A DNA stretch of 64,000 bases from Salipaludibacillus sp. LMS25 (GCF_024362805.1 NZ_CP093299.1:4461668-4525667); one strand, 5' to 3'. Positions 7,288 to 16,108 are shown, counted from the stretch's first letter. A program made the numbers and translations. The notes: generated by a model not told the origin, from the letters alone.

Positions 7288-8116
7288 ACTATTAAAATAT
7301 GACGTAAAAAATGGCTTCCGGCTCGGTCTAATAAATCTTTTAGTTATTGCTTTATTTGTTTCCGCTTTTTGTGTCGATTTTTATTTACGGAAAAGCGGTG
7401 CTTATATGTTTGATGACTCTACACCAGCAGGAACATTCATCGACTATCTATTTTACATGTTTGCAGGTATTAAAGAATATGTCCCTTCTCGAACAGATGG
7501 TTTTATTTTTCCTGTCAAATGGTTGTTACTTCACCTGTTTATTTTGTACAGTACTCTCTATTATCCTAATCGAGATCTGTCATCTTTAGGGTTAAATATT
7601 TTAATCCGTACGAAAGGGCGAATGGCGTGGTGGTTGTCTAAAAGTCTCTGGAATATGTCATATGTTTTAGCGTGTTATTTGGTGATTTTTCTGACTGTAC
7701 TCGTTTTTTGTCTGATCATGCAGGAGCCAATTTCGCTTAACATCACACCGATGTTCGTCAATGATTTGCTAGAAGCAGACAGTCCATTTGATACATTTTC
7801 AGCTCATCTCGTTTATATCATTCTCTTTTTCCCACTGTTCATTTCGATGGCGCTTAACTTGTTACAGATGACATTAGTTCTGTTTATTAAACCGTTATAT
7901 AGCTTTGGCGTGATGGCCGTTACTTTACTCGCTTCTGCTTACCTACTTACCCCTTTTCTTCCGGGGAATTATGCAATGCCAATTCGTAGTGAACATGTAG
8001 TTGAGAATGGCGTTCAAGCTGGCGGTGGTGTCATGATGGTGTTGATCCTAATAGCAGCATCTTTTATTGCTGGCTGTATCTATTTTCGTCGTTATGATAT
8101 TTTAAATGACGATTAA
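7274..8116 (+). CDS. ABC-2 type membrane protein (permease 2)
   Basis: 280 aa with roughly six membrane segments. The GTG start lies inside the end of permease 1 (14-nt overlap), a strong sign of coupled translation. The sequence shows MRFYKLLKYDVKNGFRLG at the N-terminus, common for the second subunit of heteromeric ABC-2 transporters, and ends YFRRYDILNDD. It presumably forms the channel with permease 1 and is driven by the ATPase that follows after 44 bp. Confidence 0.75.
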   Translation: MRFYKLLKYDVKNGFRLGLINLLVIALFVSAFCVDFYLRKSGAYMFDDSTPAGTFIDYLFYMFAGIKEYVPSRTDGFIFPVKWLLLHLFILYSTLYYPNRDLSSLGLNILIRTKGRMAWWLSKSLWNMSYVLACYLVIFLTVLVFCLIMQEPISLNITPMFVNDLLEADSPFDTFSAHLVYIILFFPLFISMALNLLQMTLVLFIKPLYSFGVMAVTLLASAYLLTPFLPGNYAMPIRSEHVVENGVQAGGGVMMVLILIAASFIAGCIYFRRYDILNDD

Positions 8117-8160
8117 TAGGTCATACAGGTAGACAATTTATTAAAAATGAGGGATTTATA

Positions 8161-8820
8161 ATGACAACAATTGACATTGAAGGCGTTTACAAAAAATTAA
8201 AAGGCGTCACAGTTATTAATAATATATCTATGACTTTGACATCAGGCCAAGTTACTGGTTTTCGCGGGGTCAATGGCTCCGGTAAAACCATGCTGATGCG
8301 ACTTATTGCGGGACTGATCTTGCCGACTAAAGGCACGATTAAAATTGATGGGAAGGTACTTGGCAAAGAGATCACATTCCCAGAAAGCATCGGCATTCTC
8401 CTTGAGAACCCAGCCTTTCTTGATAGTTACTCAGGCATTGATAACTTAAAAATACTTGCTTCAATTCGCAATAAAATTGACGATAACCATATTAATCACA
8501 CGTTAGAGGCTGTTGGCCTCGATCACAATAGCAGCCGAAAAAAATATAAAAAATATTCATTAGGAATGAAACAGCGCCTTGGCATCGCAGGAGCGATTAT
8601 GGAACAACCTGATATTGTGATTTTAGATGAGCCTACCAATTCACTGGATACGGATGGTGTAGAGCGGGTGAAACAGATTGTCCGTCATGAAAAGGAACGA
8701 GGTGCGAATGTCATCATTACTTGTCATGATACCGATATTCTTGATGAATTAGCTGATGAAATTTATTACTTAGAAAACGGGGCAATGATCCAATCGACAG
8801 GGAGGGGATCTCAAGCATGA
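8161..8820 (+). CDS. ABC transporter ATP-binding protein (BcrA/LanF type)
   Basis: 219 aa, a single nucleotide-binding domain. The Walker A GVNGSGKT is at residues 36-43, the signature SLGMKQRLGIAGA starts at 133, Walker B DIVILDEPTNSLD starts at 151, and the switch His is in ITCHDTD near 183. The SLGMKQR form of the signature is typical of antibiotic- and lantibiotic-resistance ABC-2 systems. It energises the two permeases encoded just upstream. It overlaps the next gene by 4 nt (ATGA). Confidence 0.9.
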   Translation: MTTIDIEGVYKKLKGVTVINNISMTLTSGQVTGFRGVNGSGKTMLMRLIAGLILPTKGTIKIDGKVLGKEITFPESIGILLENPAFLDSYSGIDNLKILASIRNKIDDNHINHTLEAVGLDHNSSRKKYKKYSLGMKQRLGIAGAIMEQPDIVILDEPTNSLDTDGVERVKQIVRHEKERGANVIITCHDTDILDELADEIYYLENGAMIQSTGRGSQA

Positions 8821-9446
8821 AAAAAATAGCCATAATCTTAATAACGATCTCCCTACTCACCGGGATCGGTGCTCGAATTTGGTATGTCAATAAGGAGGTT
8901 GACATACCACCACTTGCTACATTTCAGATGGGAGAAGAAGTGGCCATTGAAAAAGATATTTTTCTTGATGATTTTGAAAATATGGATGGTTATACGGTGA
9001 CGGTGAATCAGGCAGAAATCATCCCTTATCAAGACTTCTTAGCGAAATACAACTATATAGACGATGAAAATGCTCCATTATTTGAAGAAGATAATATTCA
9101 TTATCCTGAAATGGTCTATGATTTGCAGCTCACAATTAAGAATACAAATAAAACGGACGACCTTACAGAACATAGTGGGATCAATTTTATTAATTACCAT
9201 TTAACCGGGACAGATTTTTTAATGCAAATTAACGATCAGTTGTATTCAATTGCCAATCCTGAGTTAGAAGCTGGCATGACTGAAGGATTTCGATTACGGC
9301 CAGAAAGTGAAATGGATTTTAATTTACCGTTTTTCTTCGCTCCCTCTACTAATGTGCTTCCGATTCAAACTAAAGCTGTTTTGAATGATGAGGTGTATCT
9401 TGTTGTCTCACTGTATCCTAATGTTAAGCGCATATTAATTGAATAA
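8817..9446 (+). CDS. Membrane-anchored extracytoplasmic protein, DUF5028-like
   Basis: 209 aa. One N-terminal hydrophobic segment (residues 4-20, IAIILITISLLTGIGARIW) without a lipobox or clear signal peptidase site suggests an anchored protein whose remainder faces outside. The mature part is acidic and beta-rich. It shares a general layout with the lipoprotein at 5705 (FEEDN...YDLQLTIKN versus VDVRIKNKD), so the two may be distant relatives. Last gene of the coupled operon 5705-9446. Function unknown. Confidence 0.65.
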   Translation: MKKIAIILITISLLTGIGARIWYVNKEVDIPPLATFQMGEEVAIEKDIFLDDFENMDGYTVTVNQAEIIPYQDFLAKYNYIDDENAPLFEEDNIHYPEMVYDLQLTIKNTNKTDDLTEHSGINFINYHLTGTDFLMQINDQLYSIANPELEAGMTEGFRLRPESEMDFNLPFFFAPSTNVLPIQTKAVLNDEVYLVVSLYPNVKRILIE

Positions 9447-9565
9447 TGCCTAACGCGCCCCTGGATAGTTTAACGAACTCGCTCCCTTCAGGGTTGTTTT
9501 TATTTCTATACCATGTTCAATTATTTCATAGCGTTTCAGACATTTTGTGTTAAATTGACTTTTTC

Positions 9566-9587
9566 TCCTAATGTTCTTAAATTAGGA
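9566..9587 (+). other. Intergenic hairpin in the 9447-10072 gap
   Basis: TCCTAAT and ATTAGGA pair across 8 nt and are followed by TTTTAAATTT. Possibly a weak terminator 120 bp after the operon. The rest of this 626-bp gap holds repeat C copy 2 and repeat A; no gene was seen. Confidence 0.4.
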
Positions 9588-9628
9588 TTTTAAATTTCTT
9601 TCACTTGATACAATATACATCTGTAAAA

Positions 9629-9735
9629 AACGACTGATACATTGAGCTTATACTACAGACGGACGCTTTCTCAAGGGCTCCTCTGCAGCTAAATGATGAG
9701 ATAAACCCTTTTCGTATCATTGGATTCAGATGTGG
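9629..9735 (+). repeat. Type C repeat, copy 2
   Basis: About 105 bp similar to 4052-4153, in the same orientation. The conserved blocks are listed there. The reading frame visible in copy 1 is interrupted here (ATTGAGCTTATAC replaces the ATGGAACTCCG start), so it is a non-coding repeat. Confidence 0.6.
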
Positions 9736-9874
9736 CGCACTCCTTCTTTTAAAAAAAACACATGTGGCTGAGACTATTCAGCAATGTTAGCTTATCTCTG
9801 TTGGAAATTTAATTGTGAAATATATTCACCTACATAAAATCCCCTCTATATGTAGAAAAAAATGGTATACTAAT

Positions 9875-10034
9875 TATAAAGCTAAGCTTCAATCAGTGGG
9901 AGTTTTCCTTTATCCCTCACTGATTGTTAGTTTAACTTATCGGACCTTTAGGGGCAGTTTATCCCCCACCTAAACTTTTCGATCTTCTTAAGTTTGGAGG
10001 TGAGGGTTTTACTGCCCCTTAAGAGTGGGATAAA
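9875..10034 (+). repeat. Type A intergenic repeat, full length
   Basis: Near-identical to 1797-1963 over its whole length, with a 3-bp shortening (CTTCTTAAG for CTTCTTCTTAAG) at the tip of the long hairpin. It ends 38 bp before the sensor kinase start, so its long hairpin would lie in the leader or promoter of the kinase gene. Confidence 0.8.
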
Positions 10035-10072
10035 TCAGTTGCTCAAAACATAATAAGGCAGGTTCACTTAAC

Positions 10073-11419
10073 ATGATATTTTCATCCCCTTTTTTTGTGC
10101 TCGAATTGGCTTCGATCTGTTGTGCCCTCTTTTATACGTTTAACATGCGACCAACAATTAAAAAAGTCGTGATAGGTATTTTCATCATTATTGCGCCATC
10201 TATTCTTTGTTACTTATTTATCTTTAAGTGGTTAGGGTGGCTTTATTTTTTCATCTCGCTAGCGGGTATCATTTATGCATACACGAAAGAAAGACGTATT
10301 TTCTTGGATGTCCCTATTCTTGCTATCGCAAGTTCAATCTCTGAGAATCTCTCTCAGGTTATTCGATTTACGATTTTCATTGAACAGGACCTGCCTGTTG
10401 TTTTAGTCACTGCTGGTTTATTTTTGTTGTTTTTTACATTTTTTACATACCTTTATCGCTTATTTATAAAAAAAGTATGGCATAGAATCTTTATGCCAGT
10501 TATTAGTCAGTTTATTTTAATAACGATTGCTTGCATGACTGTAGGTATTTTATATATTAACCTCTTTATGTCATTAAATGAGAACCTTTATTATCTCGCC
10601 ATGTTTAACTTAATGATTGAAGTGGTTTATTTTCTCTTAATGTTTGTCTTATCTGTGATTCTACTTAGAAACGTTAAGAAAGAAAATATGTTAAAACAAA
10701 AAGAAACCGAACAGCAACAACTGCATCATTACATGGAATCGTTAGAACAAATTAATAAAGACATGCAGAGGTTCAGGCATGACTATAAAAATATTTTAAC
10801 GACGATGCAAGGCTATCTTAATGAGAATAATGTTGAAGGACTTAAAACATATTTCAATGATCACATCGTTAAAGTTGAAGAACGTACTTTTAAAAGCAAT
10901 TATTTATTTAACCAATTAGACCAGCTAAAGCTTGTTGAACTTAAAGGACTGCTCGCTACTAAAATACTTATGGCTGAAGAATTAGATATTGCCATTAATA
11001 TTGAGGTACCAGATGTCATTGAGGCAATTGACATAAATATAATTGATCTCACTCGCATCATTGGCATCATCATTGATAATGCCATCGAAGCAAGTACCGA
11101 AATTGAAGAAAGGCAATTGAACATGGCCCTCCTTAAAAGGAAAGATGACTCTGTTTTAATTATTGTGGAGAATCGTGCTAATACAAACGCAATTAATATG
11201 AATCACATTTTTGAGGCTGATTATTCAACGAAAGATGCCCATAGCGGTATGGGATTAACAACCGTGCGCAAGATTTTAAATGACTATTCAAATATTACGA
11301 TGAATACCCGTATTGAGAATGATTTTTTTATTCATGAACTGGATATACATGCAAGTGATTCACCTCACTCCCCTTCCGTCTTATATAAAACGAACCTTCA
11401 ATCAGTGGAAGTTGAGTGA
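10073..11419 (+). CDS. AgrC-like sensor histidine kinase (GHKL, six membrane segments)
   Basis: 448 aa. The first 200 residues hold about six membrane segments and almost no extracellular domain, as in AgrC/quorum-sensing kinases. A coiled stretch (KQKETEQQQLHHYMESLEQ) leads to the phospho-acceptor motif MQRFRHDYKN with His236. The ATPase N-box IIGIIIDNAIEAS is near residue 323, and the G-box SGMGLTTVRKIL near 393. It should phosphorylate the LytTR regulator that follows. The last dozen residues (YKTNLQSVEVE) are encoded by a type B repeat, which also supplies the stop. No agrB or agrD homologue is nearby, so the signal is unknown. Confidence 0.88.
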   Translation: MIFSSPFFVLELASICCALFYTFNMRPTIKKVVIGIFIIIAPSILCYLFIFKWLGWLYFFISLAGIIYAYTKERRIFLDVPILAIASSISENLSQVIRFTIFIEQDLPVVLVTAGLFLLFFTFFTYLYRLFIKKVWHRIFMPVISQFILITIACMTVGILYINLFMSLNENLYYLAMFNLMIEVVYFLLMFVLSVILLRNVKKENMLKQKETEQQQLHHYMESLEQINKDMQRFRHDYKNILTTMQGYLNENNVEGLKTYFNDHIVKVEERTFKSNYLFNQLDQLKLVELKGLLATKILMAEELDIAINIEVPDVIEAIDINIIDLTRIIGIIIDNAIEASTEIEERQLNMALLKRKDDSVLIIVENRANTNAINMNHIFEADYSTKDAHSGMGLTTVRKILNDYSNITMNTRIENDFFIHELDIHASDSPHSPSVLYKTNLQSVEVE

Positions 11420-11515
11420 ATCAGGACTTTAGCGTCCGTTATCTCCCGCCTATATAGATTTATCTCTCCTCTCTATTTTGAGCCGGGAGGTTTACGAACG
11501 GTTATTTGTGATAAC
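11382..11515 (+). repeat. Type B repeat that forms the 3' end of the kinase gene
   Basis: TATAAAACGAACCTTCAATC starts inside the kinase ORF. The kinase stop TGA at 11417 is the TGAGTGAATCAGGAC block conserved in other type B copies. The segment between the first stem and that block is deleted here compared with the copies at 3840 and 12421, removing about 25 bp. Confidence 0.75.
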
Positions 11516-11565
11516 GTCAATCGTTTAACAAATATGAACGAAGATGAGCAGAAAGGAGTTTATTA

Positions 11566-12339
11566 ATGAACGTCATCATTTGTGAAAATGAAACACACCA
11601 TCGCGAATTTTTGCAATCGGTTATTTCTCGTTATGCGATGCTGTATCAGCCTAGCATTAACATCGTTTTGAGTGCTGCCAATCCAGAAATCGTTCAAGAC
11701 TACATAAAAAAACAACGGGCCGATTGTTATTTTTTAGATATTGAGCTTGGCTCAACAATCACCGGAATGGATTTAGCACGTCTGATAAGGGAACGTGACC
11801 CTATCGCACAGATTATCTTCATTTCCATGCATGCCGACAAACTTAAATTGACCTTTAAATACAAATTAGCGGCACTTGATTTTATTGTCAAAGATGAGGG
11901 TCGCCATAAACTAGCGGCTGAGATTCAGGACGCGTTAAAAGCAGCGTTTAATAAGTACCGCCAATTAGGACATAGTAATGAACTTGCGCATATTCAAATA
12001 AAAATTGGTGAGCGGATCATAAATATTCGCTATGATGATATTTATTATTTCGAAACAGCTGCACAAGAGCATAAAATTGTCTTGTATGAAGCAAGCGGTG
12101 TTTACGAATTTTACGGGAAGCTTAAAACGTTTGAGACTATCGATAAGCGTTTTTACCGCTGTCATAAAAGCTACCTAGTCAACCTCAATCATATTAAAGA
12201 CATGAATACAAAGCATCGCAAATTAACAATGGTGAATGGACGTGAATGTCTTATTGCGGCACGAAAAGTAAAAGACTTGCAATCAAAGATCGCTCGTTTT
12301 CATTCATTGGCAAAGCATAAAGTAAGCCTTACTCACTAA
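11566..12339 (+). CDS. LytTR-family response regulator (AgrA-like)
   Basis: 257 aa. The receiver domain covers residues 1-125 with the phosphorylation site Asp58 in CYFLDIELG and the conserved ISMHAD/KYKLAALDFIVKD block. The LytTR DNA-binding domain, residues 145-248, shows IYYFETAAQEHKIVLY, FYRCHKSYLVNLNHI and a basic end. It follows the kinase after a repeat element, with AAAGGAG eight bases before the ATG. LytTR proteins bind paired direct repeats about 21 bp apart; such repeats precede both secreted-protein genes (4311 and 5041), so it likely activates them. Confidence 0.9.
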   Translation: MNVIICENETHHREFLQSVISRYAMLYQPSINIVLSAANPEIVQDYIKKQRADCYFLDIELGSTITGMDLARLIRERDPIAQIIFISMHADKLKLTFKYKLAALDFIVKDEGRHKLAAEIQDALKAAFNKYRQLGHSNELAHIQIKIGERIINIRYDDIYYFETAAQEHKIVLYEASGVYEFYGKLKTFETIDKRFYRCHKSYLVNLNHIKDMNTKHRKLTMVNGRECLIAARKVKDLQSKIARFHSLAKHKVSLTH

Positions 12340-12420
12340 ACTGTAACTCAGAACTGCGGTACAGGCGCTTATTTATAGCAATTTCTACATTACTATTATT
12401 AACTTAGTATTCTGATTGAT

Positions 12421-12579
12421 TTATAAGATGAACCTTCAATCAATGGAAGTCTTCGTTCTTCTCCCCACTGATTGGGAGATGAGTGAATCAGGACATTAGC
12501 CTCCGTTATCTGCCGCCTATATAGATTTACCTCTCCTCTGTATTTTGAGTGGAGTTTTACGGACGGGTTATCTGTGATA
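12421..12579 (+). repeat. Type B intergenic repeat, full length
   Basis: About 158 bp, the most complete plus-strand copy: TTATAAGATGAACCTTCAATCAATGG, the partner arm CCCCACTGATTGG, then TGAGTGAATCAGGACATTAG, and the distal arms around TATATAGATTTACCTCTCC. It ends GGTTATCTGTGATA. It lies between the response regulator and the dacC terminator. Confidence 0.8.
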
Positions 12580-12651
12580 TGAAAACGGATTTTCTCTGAT
12601 CTGTCGTGATTGTCTCTGTGTTACTAGCAACAGACTTCTTGCTAAATATAT

Positions 12652-12691
12652 AAGGCCCTTCACCTTGATTAAACTCCTGATGAAGGGCTTT
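12652..12691 (-). terminator. Terminator of dacC
   Basis: GCCCTTCA and TGAAGGGC pair across an 18-nt loop just past the dacC stop on the minus strand. Confidence 0.65.
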
Positions 12692-12695
12692 CGTT

Positions 12696-14183
12696 TCAAT
12701 GATTTGTTTCTTTGCTGAATGTGGCAAGTCTAACAGCAATCTCGTCTTCAATATGCTTTGGATGACTGCCGATATAGTTGTTAATCATGATCGAAAAAAT
12801 CAATTCTTCCTCATCTTGCGTCGTTACGTATCCTGACAATGATGTTTTTGAGGTGATTGTGCCTGTTTTTGCTTGTACATTCCCTTCCGCAACGGTACCT
12901 CTCATACGGCTACCCAACGTTCCCCCTGTCAGTCTGTCTTCATCACCAGCAAGAGGTAAGGATTCACGATAAGTATCATACCATGTTTCCTGTTGAACAT
13001 ATTGAAGAAGTTTTGTCATGTCTTCCACTGGTATTTTATTTAAATGAGACATACCTGAGCCATCCCGGAGCTGAATCGCTTCAGTATTTAACCCTGCTGT
13101 TGTTAAATAGGCCTCCACGACATTTAAACCAGCCTCCCAACTACCTTCACCATGTACTTCTTGCCCCATCGTTTTTGTTAATATTTCAGCAATACCATTG
13201 TTACTTAACTTCATAAATGGGACAAACAACTCTTCCAACGGAATCGACTCTTGCTCAACGATTAATTTTGAGTTTTCGGGTGTTTCTCCTAGTTTCAACT
13301 TACCTTGTAGTTGGATTCCGTGCTTTTTCAGTGCATCGTGAAATAAGTGCTGAACTAAATTTGTCGGTTCCCAAACAGTAACCAACTCCCGCCATCCATC
13401 CCCACTTTTCGGTATATTCCCTTTTATAAAAATGCGATTGTTGCCGTGCTCTCGTCCCCATTCTATCGCTTGTGTGCTAGTCTCTTTACTTGTCGTGACA
13501 TCATTGAAAAGGGTCAGATAATCAGTCTCTGGAAAAATTGTCACGGCGGCATCGTCTCCTTTGTTTTCCCCAGGAAGAACTTTCAGGATCACAGAACCGG
13601 TGTCATAATTGTCATTGGGTGAAATCGTTAACGCTGAGACTTGGGCAGCGGTGTGACGGGGTTGGTTAAACCAAGACATGTCCAGTGATAATCTCATATC
13701 ATCAAAAAACGTGTCATCCGCTACTAAGTCTCCTTTAATCACCTTAATACCATCCTCTGCCAGTTCTTTAGCAAATTGCTCGTAATCGTCTGAAAGCCTA
13801 GTAGGGTCACCGGTCCCTTTCAGATAAAGGTCACCGTGCAACACTTCTTCTGATTTATTCCCGTCATAATAAAGCCCCGTTTTAAATGTGTAATTGGGTC
13901 CTAGTGTGTCTAAAGCAGCCGCACCTATCAACAGTTTTTGACCAGATGCCGGTACCATACTCGTCTCACTGTTATAAGAAAAAATAGTTTCTCCAGATTT
14001 TGCTGACCTCACGTGTATAGCTGGCAAAGCATGATCCAATTCTTCTTGTTGTAAGATGTTTACTAAGTCTGATTTAAGCATATCTTCAGGTGTTAAGTCT
14101 GACTCTGCTGTGAACATAAACGGAAGAAAAATAAAGCTAAAACAGATTGTCAGAATCGTAATCACGTTGTGTTTTTTGTTCAC
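12696..14183 (-). CDS. dacC: D-alanyl-D-alanine carboxypeptidase/endopeptidase, peptidase S13 (PBP4a type)
   Basis: 495 aa, close to B. subtilis DacC (491 aa). An N-terminal signal segment (VITILTICFSFIFLPFMF) precedes the catalytic domain. The three penicillin-binding motifs are present: Ser80-x-x-Lys83 (SGQK), the SxN motif in KLSNNGIAE, and KTG in VQAKTGTITS. The large insertion between motifs 1 and 2 is typical of class C low-mass PBPs. It trims stem peptides of peptidoglycan outside the cell. Monocistronic, with its own terminator. It is not part of the cluster on its right, which runs the other way. Confidence 0.92.
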   Translation of the reverse strand: MNKKHNVITILTICFSFIFLPFMFTAESDLTPEDMLKSDLVNILQQEELDHALPAIHVRSAKSGETIFSYNSETSMVPASGQKLLIGAAALDTLGPNYTFKTGLYYDGNKSEEVLHGDLYLKGTGDPTRLSDDYEQFAKELAEDGIKVIKGDLVADDTFFDDMRLSLDMSWFNQPRHTAAQVSALTISPNDNYDTGSVILKVLPGENKGDDAAVTIFPETDYLTLFNDVTTSKETSTQAIEWGREHGNNRIFIKGNIPKSGDGWRELVTVWEPTNLVQHLFHDALKKHGIQLQGKLKLGETPENSKLIVEQESIPLEELFVPFMKLSNNGIAEILTKTMGQEVHGEGSWEAGLNVVEAYLTTAGLNTEAIQLRDGSGMSHLNKIPVEDMTKLLQYVQQETWYDTYRESLPLAGDEDRLTGGTLGSRMRGTVAEGNVQAKTGTITSKTSLSGYVTTQDEEELIFSIMINNYIGSHPKHIEDEIAVRLATFSKETNH

Positions 14184-14434
14184 CGTATCATCACTCCTTT
14201 TCTTAATTTTCAGTTATTAAGTTCACTTCATTTTGTATGTGTCATCCGACTTACCCCTAATATAGCCATATGCCTGACAGGTCAAACAGCTTACCACGAT
14301 GTTAAGTCTACTGTTCTACCGAAGTTTTTTTATATATAATCTTTTTTTGCTAAATTTTAAACGCTTACCGACTTAAACCTTTTCAGAACAGTGGAAATGT
14401 CGTAAAATAAAAAGCGAAAGAAAGAGGTGTGTCT

Positions 14435-14872
14435 ATGCCCAACGATATATTTATGATTTTTATCATTTTGTGGACCATTTTCGTTTTTGTTTTTGTAGCT
14501 ATTGGTGGTTACTTCATGTTTCGTAAATTTCTCAAAAAAATGCCTAAAGAAGATGGAAAATCTATATTGGACTGGCAAGAGTATTATATTAATGAAACAC
14601 TTCATTTATGGTCTGACGAGCAAAAGAAATTTCTTAATGAACTAGTGGAACCTGTACCTGAATTATTTCGAGATGTTGCAAAAGGAAAGATTGCTGGTAA
14701 GATAGGAGAATTAGCTTTAGATAGTGATGCCGAGGAAATAAATGAGGGATTAATAATTAAAGGGTATATATTAGCCACGCCAAAACGGGATCATAAATTT
14801 CTTCGAAAAAAACTTAAAGAAAAAAATATTGATACAACCCCTTATGAAAGGTATTTTCTCCAATCATCTTAA
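14435..14872 (+). CDS. yneK: YneK-like DUF2621 membrane protein
   Basis: 145 aa. One N-terminal membrane segment (residues 5-30) is followed by a soluble domain with the conserved stretches RKFLKKMPKEDGKS, LDWQEYYI, VPELFRDVAKGKIAGKIGEL and YILATPKRDHKFL, as I recall for B. subtilis YneK. Function unknown. The ATG was chosen for the AGAGGTG six bases upstream, rather than the GTG two codons earlier that overlaps that site. It lies tail to tail with ccdC, the same neighbour pair as in B. subtilis (yneJ-yneK). Confidence 0.85.
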   Translation: MPNDIFMIFIILWTIFVFVFVAIGGYFMFRKFLKKMPKEDGKSILDWQEYYINETLHLWSDEQKKFLNELVEPVPELFRDVAKGKIAGKIGELALDSDAEEINEGLIIKGYILATPKRDHKFLRKKLKEKNIDTTPYERYFLQSS

Positions 14873-14894
14873 ATGAGGTAATAATCTAAAATAC

Positions 14895-14923
14895 AGACCC
14901 CGGTGTTTAGAGTGCCGGGGTCT
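14895..14923. terminator. Bidirectional terminator between yneK and ccdC
   Basis: AGACCCCGG and CCGGGGTCT form a perfect 9-bp stem with an 11-nt loop. The two genes converge here. Confidence 0.8.
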
Positions 14924-15428
14924 ACACTTGGACTGTCAATTCCGTTTGATTAGTATGATGACGTGCCTGTAACTGTTTTTCCATATCTTTAAATTTAATA
15001 TACATGGCGATCCGCCAAGGTACTATCATGCCAAAAGCAAGAATAAAAAACATGCCCGCTAGCACTTCATAATCAAAATAAATACCAAAAATTAATTTAA
15101 CGATGATTCTAACAGCTAAAAGACCAAATAAAATGAACGGAAACGCTTTCGACCGCTTCATATATATATCATTGTTACGAATTTCAAAGGCAGATGTTTT
15201 AATGAGCACAATTGAAAATAACAGACCGACTGTCAACGCTTCGACTATTTCAAATAAGGTAATTTCTCGCACTGGCGGATAAACAAACATCATAAAACCC
15301 GTGGACATAGCAATAGGTGGGATAAGTATTTTCTTAACGGACGCCGGCTTTTGCATCGCCTTCATTCTAACGAAAAAGGCAAAGAGTGCCATACAAACAG
15401 CCAATATTGAAAACAAAACTGGATACAT
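14922..15428 (-). CDS. ccdC: Cytochrome c biogenesis-associated membrane protein CcdC (YneJ)
   Basis: 168 aa with about five membrane segments. It matches remembered YneJ/CcdC patterns strongly: FVRMKAMQKPASVKKILIPP, MSTGFMMFVYP, IKTSAFEIRNNDIYMKRSKA, FPFILFGLLAVRI and GMFFILAFGMIVPWRIAMY. In B. subtilis it accompanies ccdA and yneI, but those are not present here between yneF and ccdC. It is implicated in cytochrome c maturation; its biochemical role is unclear. GGGGGT lies upstream of the ATG. Confidence 0.88.
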   Translation of the reverse strand: MYPVLFSILAVCMALFAFFVRMKAMQKPASVKKILIPPIAMSTGFMMFVYPPVREITLFEIVEALTVGLLFSIVLIKTSAFEIRNNDIYMKRSKAFPFILFGLLAVRIIVKLIFGIYFDYEVLAGMFFILAFGMIVPWRIAMYIKFKDMEKQLQARHHTNQTELTVQV

Positions 15429-15644
15429 AGAATGACCCCCTTCTCATACTGAACCGCCCCTAATTATATCACACTTCATGTCTCTTTAATGTGATTACAA
15501 CCAAAAAACACAGAAGCTTGTTTATTCCTAATATGGTAGTTGGTATGTGGAACGGTGTTGATAATAACTATCTTAGGTATTTGCAAGTCGTTATAGCTTA
15601 TCTAAGTTTTTTATACACATGTGATGTGAAAGAAATAAAAAAAG

Positions 15645-15680
15645 AGTATAGCCTTCACTCAATGAGTATCAGGCTATACT
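15645..15680 (-). terminator. Terminator of the YjzC-like gene
   Basis: AGTATAGCC and GGCTATACT form a 9-bp stem around an 18-nt loop. On the minus strand it is followed by a CTTTTTTTA run. Confidence 0.7.
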
Positions 15681-15699
15681 TCACGTTATCACTAATTTA

Positions 15700-15906
15700 T
15701 TAAACTAACATCCATTTATGTTGACGATCTCTCATGTGTTCACCTTTATATTCAATCTTTACTTGGTACGTTTTGAATTCAGGTAATTTATCACCTTGTT
15801 TTGCTTCAATACGTTGTGCATCTTTAACGGGAGCTCCACCGTGACCGACTTCAACATACGTTCCTTCTAATTTAACTTCTGTACCACCTTGTAATAAATG
15901 ACTCAC
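15700..15906 (-). CDS. Small YjzC-like protein
   Basis: 68 aa, soluble. The core EGTYVEVGHGGAPVKDAQRI, GDKLPEF resembles the YjzC family (xGxYVEIGxxGxxVxxPxxVxxxxGDxFPE). The GTG start follows AGGGGAG by six bases. Function unknown. It is a single gene with its own terminator, between the copper genes and ccdC. Confidence 0.65.
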   Translation of the reverse strand: MSHLLQGGTEVKLEGTYVEVGHGGAPVKDAQRIEAKQGDKLPEFKTYQVKIEYKGEHMRDRQHKWMLV

Positions 15907-16055
15907 ATCAATCTCCCCTAACGTTGTTATGATAACAAAAGTATTATATAAGAGAAACTTTCAAAAGTATAGTTTTTCAAACTAAAATGTGACAATACTA
16001 CCATTTTTCAAGTTTAAAATGGGGTTAATAACCATTTATGACTATCTTTTATCCT

Positions 16056-16108
16056 TTATCACAGATAACCGTCCGAAAAGTTCCGCACTGAAAAGGGGCG
16101 TTTTATAG
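16056..16108 (-). repeat. Type B repeat, shortened reverse copy
   Basis: TTATCACAGATAACCGTCCG and a GGGGCGTTTTATA end match the outer parts of type B copies in reverse orientation. Most of the middle is lost. Confidence 0.55.

Noticed and set aside
1797..10034. Repeats as a CRISPR array
   Set aside because: Copies are about 155 bp, kilobases apart and internally hairpinned, without short regular repeats or spacers.
10073..12339. Complete agr quorum-sensing locus
   Set aside because: No AgrB-like protease and no AgrD-like pro-peptide was found in any frame nearby; only kinase and regulator are present.
15491..15703. Plus-strand frame of 70 codons between ccdC and the YjzC-like gene
   Set aside because: No ribosome site, the sequence looks random, and its end overlaps the terminator hairpin of the minus-strand gene.
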